Positions 1 through 9,373 of a DNA stretch of 41,779 bases are shown in pieces. The translations under genes and the position numbers were made by a program. The stretch's first letter is position 1. Each line of letters begins with the position of its first letter. The stretch spans positions 1 through 41,779 of the forward strand of contig JAHACW010000017.1 of assembly GCA_018375675.1 (NCBI GenBank). The letters run 5' to 3'. The notes below the pieces were generated by a model. It saw nothing but the letters and a program-made list of their open reading frames with translations. It was not told the origin of the DNA and did not search any database. This DNA comes from Actinomyces sp. Lineage in GTDB: Bacteria > Actinomycetota > Actinomycetes > Actinomycetales > Actinomycetaceae.

Positions 1-581
1 GACAGAGCAAACCCGTTACGCAGGCCGCCCAGAATCGCGGGAGCGGCAAGAGGTAGCTCCATATGTGCGGCCATCGTCCAGCCCGTCGCGCCATCAAGTG
101 CGGCTGCTTCGAGCAGCTCGCTATCGATATGACGTAAGCCGACGACGGTGGACACGAGGATCGGGAAGAACACCATCAGCGCGCACAGCACGATGACCGG
201 CGTGATGCCATACCCGACCCACAGCACGAGAATGGGGGCAATTGCGATGGCGGGCAACGCTTGGGTTGCTCCAAGGAAGGGTTCCACCGCGGCGGCCAAC
301 AGCCGCCACCGGTAGATCGCATACGCGAGTGGCAGCGCAACGACCGTTCCGAGCGCGCACCCTGCGATAGCCTCGCCTCCCGTCACCGCAATCTGGCGCC
401 AGGTGGCAGGGCGCTGGAGCAGCGCCAAGCCTTTTCGGGCAACAGCAAACGGATCGGGCAGACGCCAGGCTTCGATGCCGGTCAGCGTCGTCGTCAGCCA
501 CCATCCCGCCACCATAAAGGCAAGGAAGATGATCGGTGCCGCGACGGTGAGGGCACCGCGGGGCTTGTTCCGAATTGCCAC
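1..581 (-). CDS. ABC transporter permease, partial (probable riboflavin/flavin importer)
   Basis: Inner-membrane permease of the SsuC/TauC/ThiX-like (binding-protein-dependent) ABC family; the C-terminus is cut off by the window edge, so about 193 residues are visible. The start is GTG at 581: an in-frame TAA lies two codons upstream, and GGAAAG about 6 nt upstream serves as ribosome binding site. Hydrophobic segments are visible early (APIIFLAFMVAGWWL) and later (ALPAIAIAPILVLWVGYG, VIVLCALMVFFPILV). The cytoplasmic EAA loop, which contacts the ATPase, is present (EAAALDGATGWTMAAHMELP). The FMN riboswitch directly upstream implies a flavin-related substrate, as in RibXY-type importers. That is inference from regulation; the binding protein and ATPase would lie outside the window. 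Substrate is uncertain, family is fairly sure. Confidence 0.8.
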   Translation of the reverse strand, partial: MAIRNKPRGALTVAAPIIFLAFMVAGWWLTTTLTGIEAWRLPDPFAVARKGLALLQRPATWRQIAVTGGEAIAGCALGTVVALPLAYAIYRWRLLAAAVEPFLGATQALPAIAIAPILVLWVGYGITPVIVLCALMVFFPILVSTVVGLRHIDSELLEAAALDGATGWTMAAHMELPLAAPAILGGLRNGFAL

Positions 582-640
582 GACTTACTTTCCGACACCG
601 GGGGTACGCGCAGCACAGCAGACGCACGGATGCGCCTCAT

Positions 641-764
641 GCACTCCTCCCATCCGGACTTTAACCGTCGGTGCCGGAATTTCACCGGCTCAACCGCCCT
701 CGTTCTGTGAAGGCGGGTCGCGGACTATCACCGCCGGTTCGGACTTTCACCGACCCCGGAGTAC
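641..764 (-). ncRNA. FMN riboswitch (RFN element)
   Basis: Read on the minus strand, the element opens with GTACTCC, which pairs with GGAGTGC at the 3' end to form P1 (7 bp including one G-U). Between them are the conserved RFN blocks: GGTGAAAGTCCGAACCGGCGG, then TGATAGTCCGCGACC, an internal stem, GCCGGTGAAATTCCGGC, ACCGACGGTTAAAGTCC and GGATGGGAG. The order and spacing match the family. FMN binding to this aptamer normally represses the downstream gene, here the ABC permease starting at 581. The roughly 57 nt between aptamer and RBS form the expression platform. Confidence 0.95.
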
Positions 765-826
765 TCGTGTGCCATTGTGCCACCGACCGGCGCGCTGCGC
801 GAGGTGTATCCGCTATGAAAGAACAA

Positions 827-862
827 GGCGGCCGGACGGGATCCCCTCCCGGTCCGGCCGCC
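827..862 (-). terminator. rho-independent terminator after rpe
   Basis: GC-rich hairpin in which GGCGGCCGGAC plus GGGA pairs with TCCC plus GTCCGGCCGCC (one bulged base), followed on the minus strand by TTGTTCTTTC. It starts 15 nt after the rpe stop codon and ends the long minus-strand housekeeping cluster before the riboswitch transcription unit. Confidence 0.85.
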
Positions 863-877
863 GAAATAAGTGTGCGA

Positions 878-1540
878 TCAGTGTGAATGTGCGTTGGCGA
901 GTTCGCGCAGCGCCTCAACCTCACGATGAGCGTCTTCCGCACGGAAGACTGCGGAACCCGCGACGAAGTTGTCGGCGCCGGCCTCGGCCGCGCGCTCGAT
1001 GGTCGCGCGGGAAATGCCGCCATCGACCTGGATCGACACCTGCAGCCCCGCGGCGTTGATCGCGGCGCGCGTGCGCTCGATCTTCGGAATCATCTGCTCG
1101 ATGAAGGACTGGCCGCCGAAACCGGGCTCAACCGTCATGATGAGAATCATGTCGAATTCGTTGAGGATGTCCACGAACGGCGCGATGTCGGTCGCGGGTT
1201 TCAAAGCCAGGCCTGCGCGTGCACCGATGCGGTGCAGTTCGCGCGCCAGGCGCAGCGGTGCTGCTGCGGCCTCTGCGTGGAAGGTGACGGACTCACAACC
1301 GACCTCCGCATACTGCGGCGCCCAGCGATCAGGGTCCTCGATCATGAGGTGCGCGTCGACCGGGAGAATGCCGGACTTGACGACAGCCTCCGCGACGGGC
1401 AGGCCCCACGAGAGATTGGGGACAAAATGGTTGTCCATGACGTCGACATGAGCGATGTCCGCTCCTGCGATCTTGGTGAGCTCACCGCGCAGGTCAGCGA
1501 TATCGCAGTTGAGAATCGACGGGCTAATTGTGGCGTTCAT
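878..1540 (-). CDS. rpe: ribulose-phosphate 3-epimerase
   Basis: Interconverts D-ribulose 5-phosphate and D-xylulose 5-phosphate in the pentose phosphate pathway (cytosolic TIM barrel). The 220-residue length is normal for the family. Visible motifs are PSIL near the N-terminus, [12 protein letters not shown] (metal- and substrate-binding His/Asp with catalytic Asp), DAHLMIEDP, the [10 protein letters not shown] loop, and VDGGI followed by GSAVF for phosphate binding. ATG at 1540 lies 10 nt after the rsmB stop and has no convincing Shine-Dalgarno, so translation is probably coupled to rsmB. It is the last gene of the cluster, directly before the terminator at 827-862. Confidence 0.95.
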   Translation of the reverse strand: MNATISPSILNCDIADLRGELTKIAGADIAHVDVMDNHFVPNLSWGLPVAEAVVKSGILPVDAHLMIEDPDRWAPQYAEVGCESVTFHAEAAAAPLRLARELHRIGARAGLALKPATDIAPFVDILNEFDMILIMTVEPGFGGQSFIEQMIPKIERTRAAINAAGLQVSIQVDGGISRATIERAAEAGADNFVAGSAVFRAEDAHREVEALRELANAHSH

Positions 1541-1550
1541 AACGCATATG

Positions 1551-3023
1551 CTAGCGCTTGCGCAGGCAGGCTACAAACATAAGGTCGGTGCCGAAACGGT
1601 GGTCCCAGAGCTGGAGCGTTCGACCGTCGAAGCCTTTGATGACGCCGGCAGATGCCGGCACGTCCAGCGCTTCGGGTGCACATTCGTTTGCGAGCGCCAC
1701 GGTGTCAAGCAGTTCAACCTCGCCAGCCTCGAGCAGACGCTCAACCTGTTCACGCGTTTCGGCCGCGTGCGGCGAACACGTGATGTACGTGAGAACGCCT
1801 CCGGGGCGTGTCAGTGCGACTGCTCGGTCGAGTAGTTCGCGCTGGAGGACCGTCAGTTCCTCCACGTCTTCGGGCGCGCGGTTCCAGCGGGACTCGGGGC
1901 GGCGGCGCATCGACCCCATGCCCGAGCAGGGTGCGTCGACGACGACACGGTCGAAAGATCCGAGCGGCCAGCTGCTGCGTCCCCCTCCGAACGTCCGACC
2001 GTCGCCGCTCACGACCTCGATGGAGTCGAACTGGCGCGTCGTGCGCTCGACGAGGCGGGCGCGGTGCGGGTGTACCTCGTTGGCGGTCACGCGCGCTCCC
2101 ACGCCAGCGGCAAGGCCGGCCAGGAGCGCGGCCTTGCCTCCGGGACCCGCACACAGGTCGAGCCAGCGCTCGTCGGTGCCGCCCTCGAGCGGTGCCGATG
2201 CGGCAATGAGTGCGGCGAGCTGTGAGCCTTCGTCCTGCGCTCCGGCGCGTCCGTCGCGAATCGAGGGCAGGCGCGCGGGGTCCCCGGATTCGAGGAGCAC
2301 GGCATACGGGGAGACCACACCCAGGGCAACGCGCGTGTCGAGGATATCCTCAGCCTCGTCGGCGAGTTCGTCGACGCTCATCAACGATGGGCGGGCCACC
2401 AGAGTAACCGTGGGGACCTCGTTATCTGCCTCAAGAACGTCGAGAAGCTCATCCTCAGGGTAACCGTGGGCCTTGAGGGCCTCACGGAACGCAGCGACCA
2501 TCCACGCCGGGTGCGAGTAGCGCACACCGAGAGCCTCGTCCTCGTCAGCGATCGCATCCATGGCTGCCTCACGCTCCGAAGGATCCTCGCGGGTGATCGA
2601 GCGCAACACGGCATTGACGAAACGCACGGGGCCATCCGTCAGGTGCTCTCGGGCGACATCGACGGTGGCGGAAACAGCCGCGTGGTCGGGCACTCGCATG
2701 TCGAGGAGCTGGTGGGCGCCCATACGCAGGATGACAAGCGCGCGCGGATCGAGGTCAGCCAGTGGCCGATCGATGTGGCGCGAGATGACCCAATCAAGGC
2801 GGCCAATCGCGCGCAGTGTGCCGTGGACGAGCTCGGAGGTGAAGGCAGCATCCCGATCAGAGAAGTGACCGTCGCGCCTGGCCTGGCGCAAAGCCTTCGG
2901 CAAAATGATGTTCGCAAACGCGCCCTGCGTCGCGACCTCGTGAAGAACGTCGTAGGCGATACGACGAGGCTCATCGGCCTTGCGCAGCTTGCGGTAACCG
3001 TCCGCGTAACGCTTCTCGCTCAT
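1551..3023 (-). CDS. rsmB: 16S rRNA (cytosine-C5)-methyltransferase, RsmB/Sun family
   Basis: Methylates a cytosine of 16S rRNA (C967 in E. coli numbering) using S-adenosylmethionine. The 490-residue protein has the expected two parts: an N-terminal NusB-like RNA-binding domain (about residues 18-145) and a C-terminal NOL1/NOP2/Sun methyltransferase domain. The SAM-binding loop DLCAGPGGK is at 289-297. The two family cysteines are at 366 (DAPCSGMG, the catalytic nucleophile) and 416 (ITCSPH, the releasing Cys). Its ATG overlaps the fmt stop by 4 nt (ATGA). The fmt-rsmB pairing is common in bacteria and supports the call. Confidence 0.93.
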   Translation of the reverse strand: MSEKRYADGYRKLRKADEPRRIAYDVLHEVATQGAFANIILPKALRQARRDGHFSDRDAAFTSELVHGTLRAIGRLDWVISRHIDRPLADLDPRALVILRMGAHQLLDMRVPDHAAVSATVDVAREHLTDGPVRFVNAVLRSITREDPSEREAAMDAIADEDEALGVRYSHPAWMVAAFREALKAHGYPEDELLDVLEADNEVPTVTLVARPSLMSVDELADEAEDILDTRVALGVVSPYAVLLESGDPARLPSIRDGRAGAQDEGSQLAALIAASAPLEGGTDERWLDLCAGPGGKAALLAGLAAGVGARVTANEVHPHRARLVERTTRQFDSIEVVSGDGRTFGGGRSSWPLGSFDRVVVDAPCSGMGSMRRRPESRWNRAPEDVEELTVLQRELLDRAVALTRPGGVLTYITCSPHAAETREQVERLLEAGEVELLDTVALANECAPEALDVPASAGVIKGFDGRTLQLWDHRFGTDLMFVACLRKR

Positions 3024-3964
3024 CGCTCACCCTCCAGCTCTCCACCAAGGCGACAGTCATCGGATGGGCGTGCTCCCCTCGCCCAGGCGGCCGCGTCCAT
3101 CCACGATTTACCTGCCGGGGCGACATTGCCGAGCACGAGCGCTCCACTCGCGCATCCGACGGTCACCTGCTTCTTCGTCACCTCAAGCTGTCCAGGTTCG
3201 AGATCGTCACGCTCCACGGGTGTTGCCTTGTCGAGCTTCATGCGGGCCCCGCCCGGCAGCACCGTGTAGGCGCCAGGATTGGGCGTCACGGAACGAATGA
3301 TGCGATCCTCATGCCCAGCGTCATGCGTGAACGACACGTAGCCGTCGATATGCTCCAGGCGGCGCGCATGCGTCACGCCGTCCGACGACTGCGGTGTCGC
3401 GGTTGCCCTGCCGGCGGCAAGCGCGTCGACGACTCCGAGCACCTGATCCGCCCCGGCCTCGGCCATGGACGAAAGCAGCTCGCCAGCGCTGTCGTGACCG
3501 ATCGGAACCTCGATGCGCGAGTAGACGTCGCCCGTATCCAGGCCCTCCTCGAGGTTGAACACGCAGGACGCGGTCGTCGCGTCGCCTTCGCGAATCGCCC
3601 ACTGGACCGGAGCAGCTCCACGCCACCTCGGCAGATCCGAAAAATGCAGGTTCACCCAGCCGTGCGTGGGCATGACCAGTACGTTCGGGGGGACGAGGCC
3701 GCCGTAGGCCACAACCACGCCGAGGTCAGCATGGGCGTCCTCGATACGCTGCGCGATCTCGGGGGTCTTCAGCGTCGTCGTCTCCAACAGTTCGACGCCG
3801 GATTCGGTGGCTACTTCCGCCACCGGTGACGGGTACATGGTCTTCCCGCGGCCGCGCCGAGCCGGCGGGCGTGTGATAACGAGGGCGACCTCGTGGGAGG
3901 ACGATAGCAGGGCTCGCAGCGTGGGAACTGCGGCCTCGGGGGTACCAGCAAAAATAATGCGCAC
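3020..3964 (-). CDS. fmt: methionyl-tRNA formyltransferase
   Basis: Formylates Met-tRNAfMet with 10-formyltetrahydrofolate for translation initiation. The protein has 314 residues, the usual size. The N-terminal Rossmann-like domain opens with RIIFAGTPEAAVPTL; VVVAYGGLVPP and NLHFSDLPRWRGAAPVQWAI carry the catalytic Asn/His region and formyl-THF site, followed by the GLDTGDVYSR loop. The substrate loop reads HFSDLPRWRG rather than the more common HPSLLPRYRG, a conservative difference. The C-terminal OB-like domain follows. The start is GTG at 3964, 34 nt after the priA stop; the 3' end overlaps rsmB by 4 nt. Confidence 0.95.
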   Translation of the reverse strand: MRIIFAGTPEAAVPTLRALLSSSHEVALVITRPPARRGRGKTMYPSPVAEVATESGVELLETTTLKTPEIAQRIEDAHADLGVVVAYGGLVPPNVLVMPTHGWVNLHFSDLPRWRGAAPVQWAIREGDATTASCVFNLEEGLDTGDVYSRIEVPIGHDSAGELLSSMAEAGADQVLGVVDALAAGRATATPQSSDGVTHARRLEHIDGYVSFTHDAGHEDRIIRSVTPNPGAYTVLPGGARMKLDKATPVERDDLEPGQLEVTKKQVTVGCASGALVLGNVAPAGKSWMDAAAWARGARPSDDCRLGGELEGER

Positions 3965-3998
3965 GGCCGCCAGTTTACGGCACCGCGCTGGCGCTGAC

Positions 3999-5981
3999 TC
4001 AGAAGAGCTCGGGTGGGTTCACGCTCATTTTCACGAGCGGAACCTTGCGGGCGCTCCGCGAGCGACGAATATCGCTGAGAACCGCGAGCATCGACGCCGC
4101 ACCAGCCAACGGGGTACGAACAAGCGTGCGTACCTCGTTTTCCTCGCCCTCGCGCGTCGCCGGTCGTACGACGGTGCCGACCAGCTCTGCTCCTCCCTCG
4201 CGAATGACCTGTTCGGCGACCTGGCGAACCTGGGCCGCGGGGCCGTCGAGGGCGACCATCGTTGTGGCCGGGAAAAAGCCCAGGGCCTCGCGCTCATCGA
4301 GAAGACGATCGGCGTAGTCAGTGGGAGCCCAGCGCACGAGCGCCTGCCCCAAAGCATCGGGAATCGTCCCGACGACGAGGCCGGGGTGGCCTGGACGGAC
4401 GAGGGACAGTGCGTTGAGCCACCGCCGAGCAGCCTCCTCTGGGGCCCACAGTTCGGCTCGCCCGGCCAATGCGTGTGCGTCGAGGATGATGGCGGCGGCG
4501 TAACCACCGTCCACGTCTGGCTCAGCTCCCGGCGTCGCAACAACGACCGTAGGGCGTGAGGGCAGTTGGCGGTTGATTCTGTGGGCAGCCGAAGACTCGA
4601 GGACCGATGCGTCCGGGAGGTTGCGTGCGATCTCCTCGGCGGTGCGAGTCGATCCCACGCGAGCTGCACGTAGCTCTGTGCCGGAGCAGTGTGGGCACCG
4701 CCATGACTGCGAGGTGCGGGCACACCACGAGCAGGTCACCTCTCCCCCGCTGCCAACAGCGAGAGGACCGGAGCAATGGCGGCAGCGAGCGCGTTCGCCG
4801 CAGCGTCGGCAGACGACCGTGGGCCAATATCCCGAGGCTGCAACCTGGATGAGCACGGGGCCTTCTCGAAGTCCCTGGCGGATCATACGCAACGCGGCCT
4901 GAGGAATGCGCATGTGGCCGCTGGCACCCTCGCGTTCTGCTTCCGTCGCGCCATGGAGATGCACACGAGGAGTTGCGTCGCGCAGCGCGCCGGGGGCGGG
5001 GTCGAGACTCACAGCCCATCCGGAACGAACGAGAGCCTGTGCCTTCACCGAGCGCGCGAACGAGGCGACGAGGAGGCCCGCGCCCTCCACCGCGCACCGC
5101 TGCACGGCGACATCGAGCACGTCGCAGCGCGGGAACCGGCGCTCACGCAGCCGATCGTCGCCATCGTCGCAGATGACGATGAGGCCCAGCTGCGCACACG
5201 GAACCCACGCCGCCGAACGGGTGCCGACCACAATCGGCAGACGCCCGAGTGTCGCGGCTGCGTGGATGCGGTAGCGCTCCTCGGGACTCACGTCACCGCC
5301 CGTGAGGGCGACGGGGACACCGAGGTCCTCCTCGAGCGCACGTGCGTACCGCGCGGCGTCCTCTCCGGTGGCCGTCACGATGATGACGCTGCGCCCCGAC
5401 GAAACGGTAGCGGCGACGGCATCCGACAGACACGCGCGCAAATGGGGACGCAACGCGGTCACGACTGCGCGCGGAGACCCTCCGACTGCAAGACGGTGAA
5501 GTAACGCTCCCCCAGCGGAATATGCCGCCCACCCCTCAGAAACAGTCGGAGCCTCAGTGGACGGCCACGCCGACGTGTGTGCCTCTACGACAGTCTTCTC
5601 GCCGCGCGCATGTCGTGGTGGGATAGCGAGCGACAGAACCTGCGACGTCGTCGCAAGGAAGCGGGTTGCGATGCGACGCGCGGCCTCATACAGTGCGGGC
5701 GTCAGCACCGGCATCGCAGACGATACCGATTCGATCTGCGCGGCATCGTCAAGCGCATCGCGATGTGTACGCTCAACGATCCAACCGTCAACGCGCGTGC
5801 CGGAAAACCGCACACGAACCGCGCGGCCGACCTCGGCCTCGTCGATGAACTTGTCCGGAATGACGTAGTCGAGCGGCCGATCCATGTGCGGCAGATCGAC
5901 GTCAACGAGCACGCGGGCGATCTGCGCGGCCCGAGACCGCGGAGGATCGAAACCGTCAAGCATGCCCTGTTGGGAAGTCAT
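3999..5981 (-). CDS. priA: PriA-like primosomal protein, degenerate ATPase motifs
   Basis: PriA homologue, 660 residues. The N-terminal 3'-DNA-end binding domain is visible (ARVLVDVDLPHMDRPLDYVI, then VRVRFSGTRVDGWIVE). The zinc-binding cysteines are complete: C391, C394, C400, C403, C417, C420, C429 and C432. The helicase core is degenerate. The Walker A region has no GxxGxGKT, and the DEEH box is replaced by CDDGDD at 271-276. Such ATPase-deficient PriA proteins are typical of actinobacteria, so a structural role at stalled forks is more likely than helicase action. ATG at 5981 is preceded by AGGA. It sits between the VKOR-like gene and fmt on the same strand. Confidence 0.9.
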   Translation of the reverse strand: MTSQQGMLDGFDPPRSRAAQIARVLVDVDLPHMDRPLDYVIPDKFIDEAEVGRAVRVRFSGTRVDGWIVERTHRDALDDAAQIESVSSAMPVLTPALYEAARRIATRFLATTSQVLSLAIPPRHARGEKTVVEAHTSAWPSTEAPTVSEGWAAYSAGGALLHRLAVGGSPRAVVTALRPHLRACLSDAVAATVSSGRSVIIVTATGEDAARYARALEEDLGVPVALTGGDVSPEERYRIHAAATLGRLPIVVGTRSAAWVPCAQLGLIVICDDGDDRLRERRFPRCDVLDVAVQRCAVEGAGLLVASFARSVKAQALVRSGWAVSLDPAPGALRDATPRVHLHGATEAEREGASGHMRIPQAALRMIRQGLREGPVLIQVAASGYWPTVVCRRCGERARCRHCSGPLAVGSGGEVTCSWCARTSQSWRCPHCSGTELRAARVGSTRTAEEIARNLPDASVLESSAAHRINRQLPSRPTVVVATPGAEPDVDGGYAAAIILDAHALAGRAELWAPEEAARRWLNALSLVRPGHPGLVVGTIPDALGQALVRWAPTDYADRLLDEREALGFFPATTMVALDGPAAQVRQVAEQVIREGGAELVGTVVRPATREGEENEVRTLVRTPLAGAASMLAVLSDIRRSRSARKVPLVKMSVNPPELF

Positions 5982-6023
5982 GATCCTAGTGAATCACGGC
6001 GCGCATACATTTGCGTCCCACTC

Positions 6024-6659
6024 TCAGCCGAGAAGCTTCAGCCCGTACTTCGCGACCACCATGGCAAGGACACCAAAGACGATCAGACCCCACAGGGCCC
6101 AGTCGAGCCCCTGGGCGACGATACGACGCAGGCCCTCGGGCGCCGGGATCACTCCATCGCGAATATTGATGCGAGTGATTCCACCAAAGACGAGGGTTGT
6201 CGTCAGGGTGATCAACAGGCACCACGGGCACAGCACCTGGATGATGAAATACGACTGCCCGAACAGCCAGAACGCAAAGAACAGCGCGATCGTGTACAGC
6301 AGGTTCGTGCCCAGCATGTACCAGCGCGGAAACTTCACGCCCGCGAAAATACCGACGGAGATAGCGAGAACCACGGCCTCGAAAAAGATGCCGAGGAAAG
6401 CATTAGGAAAGCCGAGGATCCGCGCCTGCCACGTCTGCGCGACCGCCGAACACGACAGCACGGACGAAATATCGCAGCCGAAGCGCGCCGAAGAATCAGC
6501 TGCCAGCTGCCACGCCTCGATCGAGAGGACAAACGATGTGACGAGGCCGATGAAGCCGGAAACAATCATCTCCAGGCTCGTGCGCCGACGCCACGCGCGG
6601 CGAGCAGCCTCGGTCTCGTACGAAGGCAGGTAGTCCTCGTCCTCCAGTGCTTCGCTCAT
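6024..6659 (-). CDS. vitamin K epoxide reductase (VKOR) family membrane protein
   Basis: Predicted multi-pass membrane oxidoreductase of 211 residues that would reoxidise a periplasmic/extracytoplasmic DsbA-like partner using quinone. All four family cysteines are visible: the loop pair C62 and C70 ([13 protein letters not shown]) and the CPWC active-site pair C144/C147. The GFPNAFLGI stretch typical of bacterial VKOR follows the loop. About five hydrophobic helices are apparent. I chose ATG 6659 because it overlaps the metK stop as ATGA and gives the expected N-terminus; a longer frame reaching 6704 lies inside metK. A VKOR gene joined to metK is unusual company; its DsbA-type partner is not obvious in this window. 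Confidence 0.88.
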   Translation of the reverse strand: MSEALEDEDYLPSYETEAARRAWRRRTSLEMIVSGFIGLVTSFVLSIEAWQLAADSSARFGCDISSVLSCSAVAQTWQARILGFPNAFLGIFFEAVVLAISVGIFAGVKFPRWYMLGTNLLYTIALFFAFWLFGQSYFIIQVLCPWCLLITLTTTLVFGGITRINIRDGVIPAPEGLRRIVAQGLDWALWGLIVFGVLAMVVAKYGLKLLG

Positions 6660-7843
6660 GCCAGTGCGGCCTTGAGCGCATCGACGCGGTTGGTCGCTTC
6701 CCACGGGAACTGCTCGCGACCGAAGTGGCCGTAGGCGGCGGTCTCGCGGTAGATCGGACGCAGCAGATCGAGGTCCTCGATCATGCCGAGGGGGCGCAGG
6801 TCAAAGACCTCGCGGATGGCGTCCGCGATGCGTCCCTCGGGCGCCGAAGCAGTCCCGAAGGTATCGATGTACAGGCCGATCGGATGAGCACGTCCAATCG
6901 CGTAGGCAAGCTGAATCTCACACCGCTGGGCGATGCCGGCCGCCACGACGTTCTTGGCCACCCAACGGGCGGCGTAGGTCGCGGAACGATCGACCTTCGA
7001 CGGGTCCTTGCCGGAGAAAGCGCCGCCACCGTGACGAGCCATACCACCGTATGTGTCAACGATAATCTTACGGCCGGTGAGACCGGCGTCAGCAGCGGGA
7101 CCACCCAAAACGAAGCGACCCGACGGGTTGATAAGAGTGTTCATGGACCCGGTCGCCAGAGCAAGACCGGACTCCTCGACGATGGGGTTGATGACATAGT
7201 CGCGCACCGCGTCAGCAATTGCGGACTGCGACAGCGCCTCGTCGTGCTGGGTGGACACGACGATCGTGTCGATACCCACCGGTCGGCCGTCCTCGTACGC
7301 GAGGGTCACCTGAGTCTTACCGTCGGGACGCAGCCCCTCAACGATGCCCTGCTTGCGAACGTCAGTCAGGCGCTTGGCGAGGCGGTGTGCCAGCCAAATG
7401 GGGGCGGGCATCAGGTCTGGCGTGTCGGACGAGGCGTAGCCGAACATGATGCCCTGGTCGCCGGCGCCGAGACGGTCGCGCGGGTCGCCGCCCTCGGTGC
7501 CGCGCACTTCAAGGGCTTCATCAACGCCGCCGGCAATGTCGGGGCTCTGGCCGTCCAGTGACACAGAAACGCCGCAGGAGGCGCCGTCGAAGCCAACGCG
7601 CGACGAGTCGTAGCCGATAGACAGGATCTCGCGACGCACGATCTCCGGGATCTCGACGTATGCCTCGGTCGTCACCTCACCGGCGATATGGATGAGACCG
7701 GTGGCCGCCCTCGTCTCGACAGCCACGCGCGAGCGGGGGTCGGCGGCAAGCAACGCGTCGAGGATTGCATCGGAGATACGGTCACAGACCTTGTCGGGGT
7801 GACCTTCGGTAACGGACTCAGAAGAGAAAAGCTGTTGACTCAC
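6656..7843 (-). CDS. metK: S-adenosylmethionine synthetase
   Basis: Makes S-adenosylmethionine from methionine and ATP (cytosolic tetramer). 395 residues, normal length. Signature motifs are present: [20 protein letters not shown] at the N-terminus, the [12 protein letters not shown] signature, and the glycine/lysine loop [16 protein letters not shown] that binds the phosphates. The start is GTG at 7843 in a GTGA overlap with the coaBC stop, and the stop overlaps the VKOR-like ATG, so translation of all three is probably coupled. Confidence 0.97.
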   Translation of the reverse strand: MSQQLFSSESVTEGHPDKVCDRISDAILDALLAADPRSRVAVETRAATGLIHIAGEVTTEAYVEIPEIVRREILSIGYDSSRVGFDGASCGVSVSLDGQSPDIAGGVDEALEVRGTEGGDPRDRLGAGDQGIMFGYASSDTPDLMPAPIWLAHRLAKRLTDVRKQGIVEGLRPDGKTQVTLAYEDGRPVGIDTIVVSTQHDEALSQSAIADAVRDYVINPIVEESGLALATGSMNTLINPSGRFVLGGPAADAGLTGRKIIVDTYGGMARHGGGAFSGKDPSKVDRSATYAARWVAKNVVAAGIAQRCEIQLAYAIGRAHPIGLYIDTFGTASAPEGRIADAIREVFDLRPLGMIEDLDLLRPIYRETAAYGHFGREQFPWEATNRVDALKAALA

Positions 7844-9069
7844 CGCTTTAGATTATCAAGGAATGAAGCCATATGGCCGACAAGACCAGCGGCCACCTCA
7901 TCCTTTGAGCCGACGTAACGGCCAGCGACGGTCCCGCATGCATCAAGGAGCCGAATGTCGTTGGGCACGTCACCGAAGCCGACGCTCTCTCCCACCCGGT
8001 TCAGGCAGATGAAATCTGCACCTTTTCGGGCTGCCTTGTCAGCGCCGTAGGCGAGAATCTCATCGTCGGTGCCGGTTTCCGCGGCGAAACCGACGACGAG
8101 GGGCGGGCGCGCCTCGCTGTGCCCGATCTCAGCGAGGATATCGGGGTTACGAACCAGACGAATCGTCGGAGCGTCCTCAGTCGATGGATCTTTTTTCATC
8201 TTCGAATCCGATGGGAACGCGGGCCGGAAGTCCGCGACAGCTGCCGTCATCACGAGAGCATCGGCGTCGACCACCTGATCGATTGTTGCCTCGCGCATCT
8301 GCTGGGCGCTGCCCACCCGAGTGACCTGCACGCCCGTCGGCAGCGCCTCGAGGAGAGCCGACTCGATGTTGGCGGCAATCACCCGTACTGAAGCGCCGGC
8401 TCTTGCCGCCGCCGATGCGATCGCCAGTCCCTGACGGCCGGACGACTGATTACCCAAATAACGGACCGGATCGATGGGTTCACGCGTTCCGCCAGCGGTG
8501 ACAACAACCGTGCGGCCAGCAAGAGTCTTCGATGCCTGATCGCGAGCGGCGAGAACATCGAGAGCCACCCGAGCGATGTCCCCAGGTTCGGGAAGGCGGC
8601 CGACGCCGCTGTCGCCGGAACCGAGCGCACCAGACGCAGGATCGATGACGTGGAAGCCGCGCTCGCGAAGCGTTCGAACGTTCGCCTGCGTCGCGGGCGC
8701 CAGCCACATGTTGGAGTGCATCGCGGGGGCGATGACAACGGGCGCGTCCGACGCGAGAACCGTCAGCGACACCATGTCGTCGGCGAAGCCGCCGGCGAGG
8801 CGCGCCAAAGAATTCGCTGTTGCGGGCACGACGATGATCAGGTCTGCGACGCGAGCAAGCTCCACGTGCTCGGCGCGCCCCTCCCCCGCAATGTCGACTG
8901 CAACCGGGCGAGATGTAATGCCCTCCCAAGTGGAACGCCCAACGAAATCCAGCGATGCGCGCGTCGCAGCGACATACACGTCGTGGCCCGCGCGTTGACA
9001 CTCGCGGACCACGATGGGTGCTTTAAAGGCTGCGACGCCGCCGGTCACTCCGACGACGATCGTTGCCAT
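7840..9069 (-). CDS. coaBC: bifunctional phosphopantothenoylcysteine decarboxylase / phosphopantothenate-cysteine ligase
   Basis: Two steps of coenzyme A synthesis: CTP-dependent joining of phosphopantothenate and cysteine (CoaB, C-terminal part) and flavin-dependent decarboxylation (CoaC, N-terminal part). 409 residues. CoaC motifs: [30 protein letters not shown] and the PAMHSNMW substrate signature. CoaB shows [18 protein letters not shown] and the [10 protein letters not shown] loop. The loop that in E. coli CoaC carries a reactive cysteine reads [17 protein letters not shown] here, with no Cys. ATG 9069 was chosen because it fits the conserved [11 protein letters not shown] start directly after the rpoZ stop; the upstream in-frame extension lies inside rpoZ. 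Confidence 0.94.
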   Translation of the reverse strand: MATIVVGVTGGVAAFKAPIVVRECQRAGHDVYVAATRASLDFVGRSTWEGITSRPVAVDIAGEGRAEHVELARVADLIIVVPATANSLARLAGGFADDMVSLTVLASDAPVVIAPAMHSNMWLAPATQANVRTLRERGFHVIDPASGALGSGDSGVGRLPEPGDIARVALDVLAARDQASKTLAGRTVVVTAGGTREPIDPVRYLGNQSSGRQGLAIASAAARAGASVRVIAANIESALLEALPTGVQVTRVGSAQQMREATIDQVVDADALVMTAAVADFRPAFPSDSKMKKDPSTEDAPTIRLVRNPDILAEIGHSEARPPLVVGFAAETGTDDEILAYGADKAARKGADFICLNRVGESVGFGDVPNDIRLLDACGTVAGRYVGSKDEVAAGLVGHMASFLDNLKR

Positions 9070-9070
9070 G

Positions 9071-9337
9071 TCAGGCCTCGGGGTTAGCTTCGAGAGACAG
9101 GAGGCCTTCGTTGATCTCGCGCAGGGAAACCGCCAGCGGCTTCTCATCCGGCTGCACATCGACGACCGGACCCACGAACTGGATCATGTTCTGCTGAAGC
9201 TGCAGGTTGTAGGAGTTAATCTGGCGCGCGCGCTTCGCAGCGAAGATAACCAGCGCGTACTTGGAATCGACGTGCTCCAGCAGATCGTCAATGGGCGGGG
9301 ACGTGATGCCCACGGGCTGGGCAACAATTCCGGACAT
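9071..9337 (-). CDS. rpoZ: RNA polymerase omega subunit
   Basis: Small (88 residues) assembly and stability subunit of RNA polymerase. Recognised from [20 protein letters not shown], followed by KRARQIN, the conserved heart of the family, and from its position between gmk and coaBC, which is conserved in actinobacteria. GAGAGG lies about 8 nt before the ATG at 9337. Only one base separates its stop from the coaBC start. Confidence 0.93.
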   Translation of the reverse strand: MSGIVAQPVGITSPPIDDLLEHVDSKYALVIFAAKRARQINSYNLQLQQNMIQFVGPVVDVQPDEKPLAVSLREINEGLLSLEANPEA

Positions 9338-9373
9338 GCGTGTATTCCTCTCAGTGGCGGATTCAGATAGATA

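Noticed and set aside
494..640. Leader-peptide-like frame starting just after the riboswitch (MRRIRASAVLRV...)
   Set aside because: GGAGGAG is only 3 nt from its ATG and part of P1; the peptide overlaps the permease start in another frame and has no regulatory codon run.
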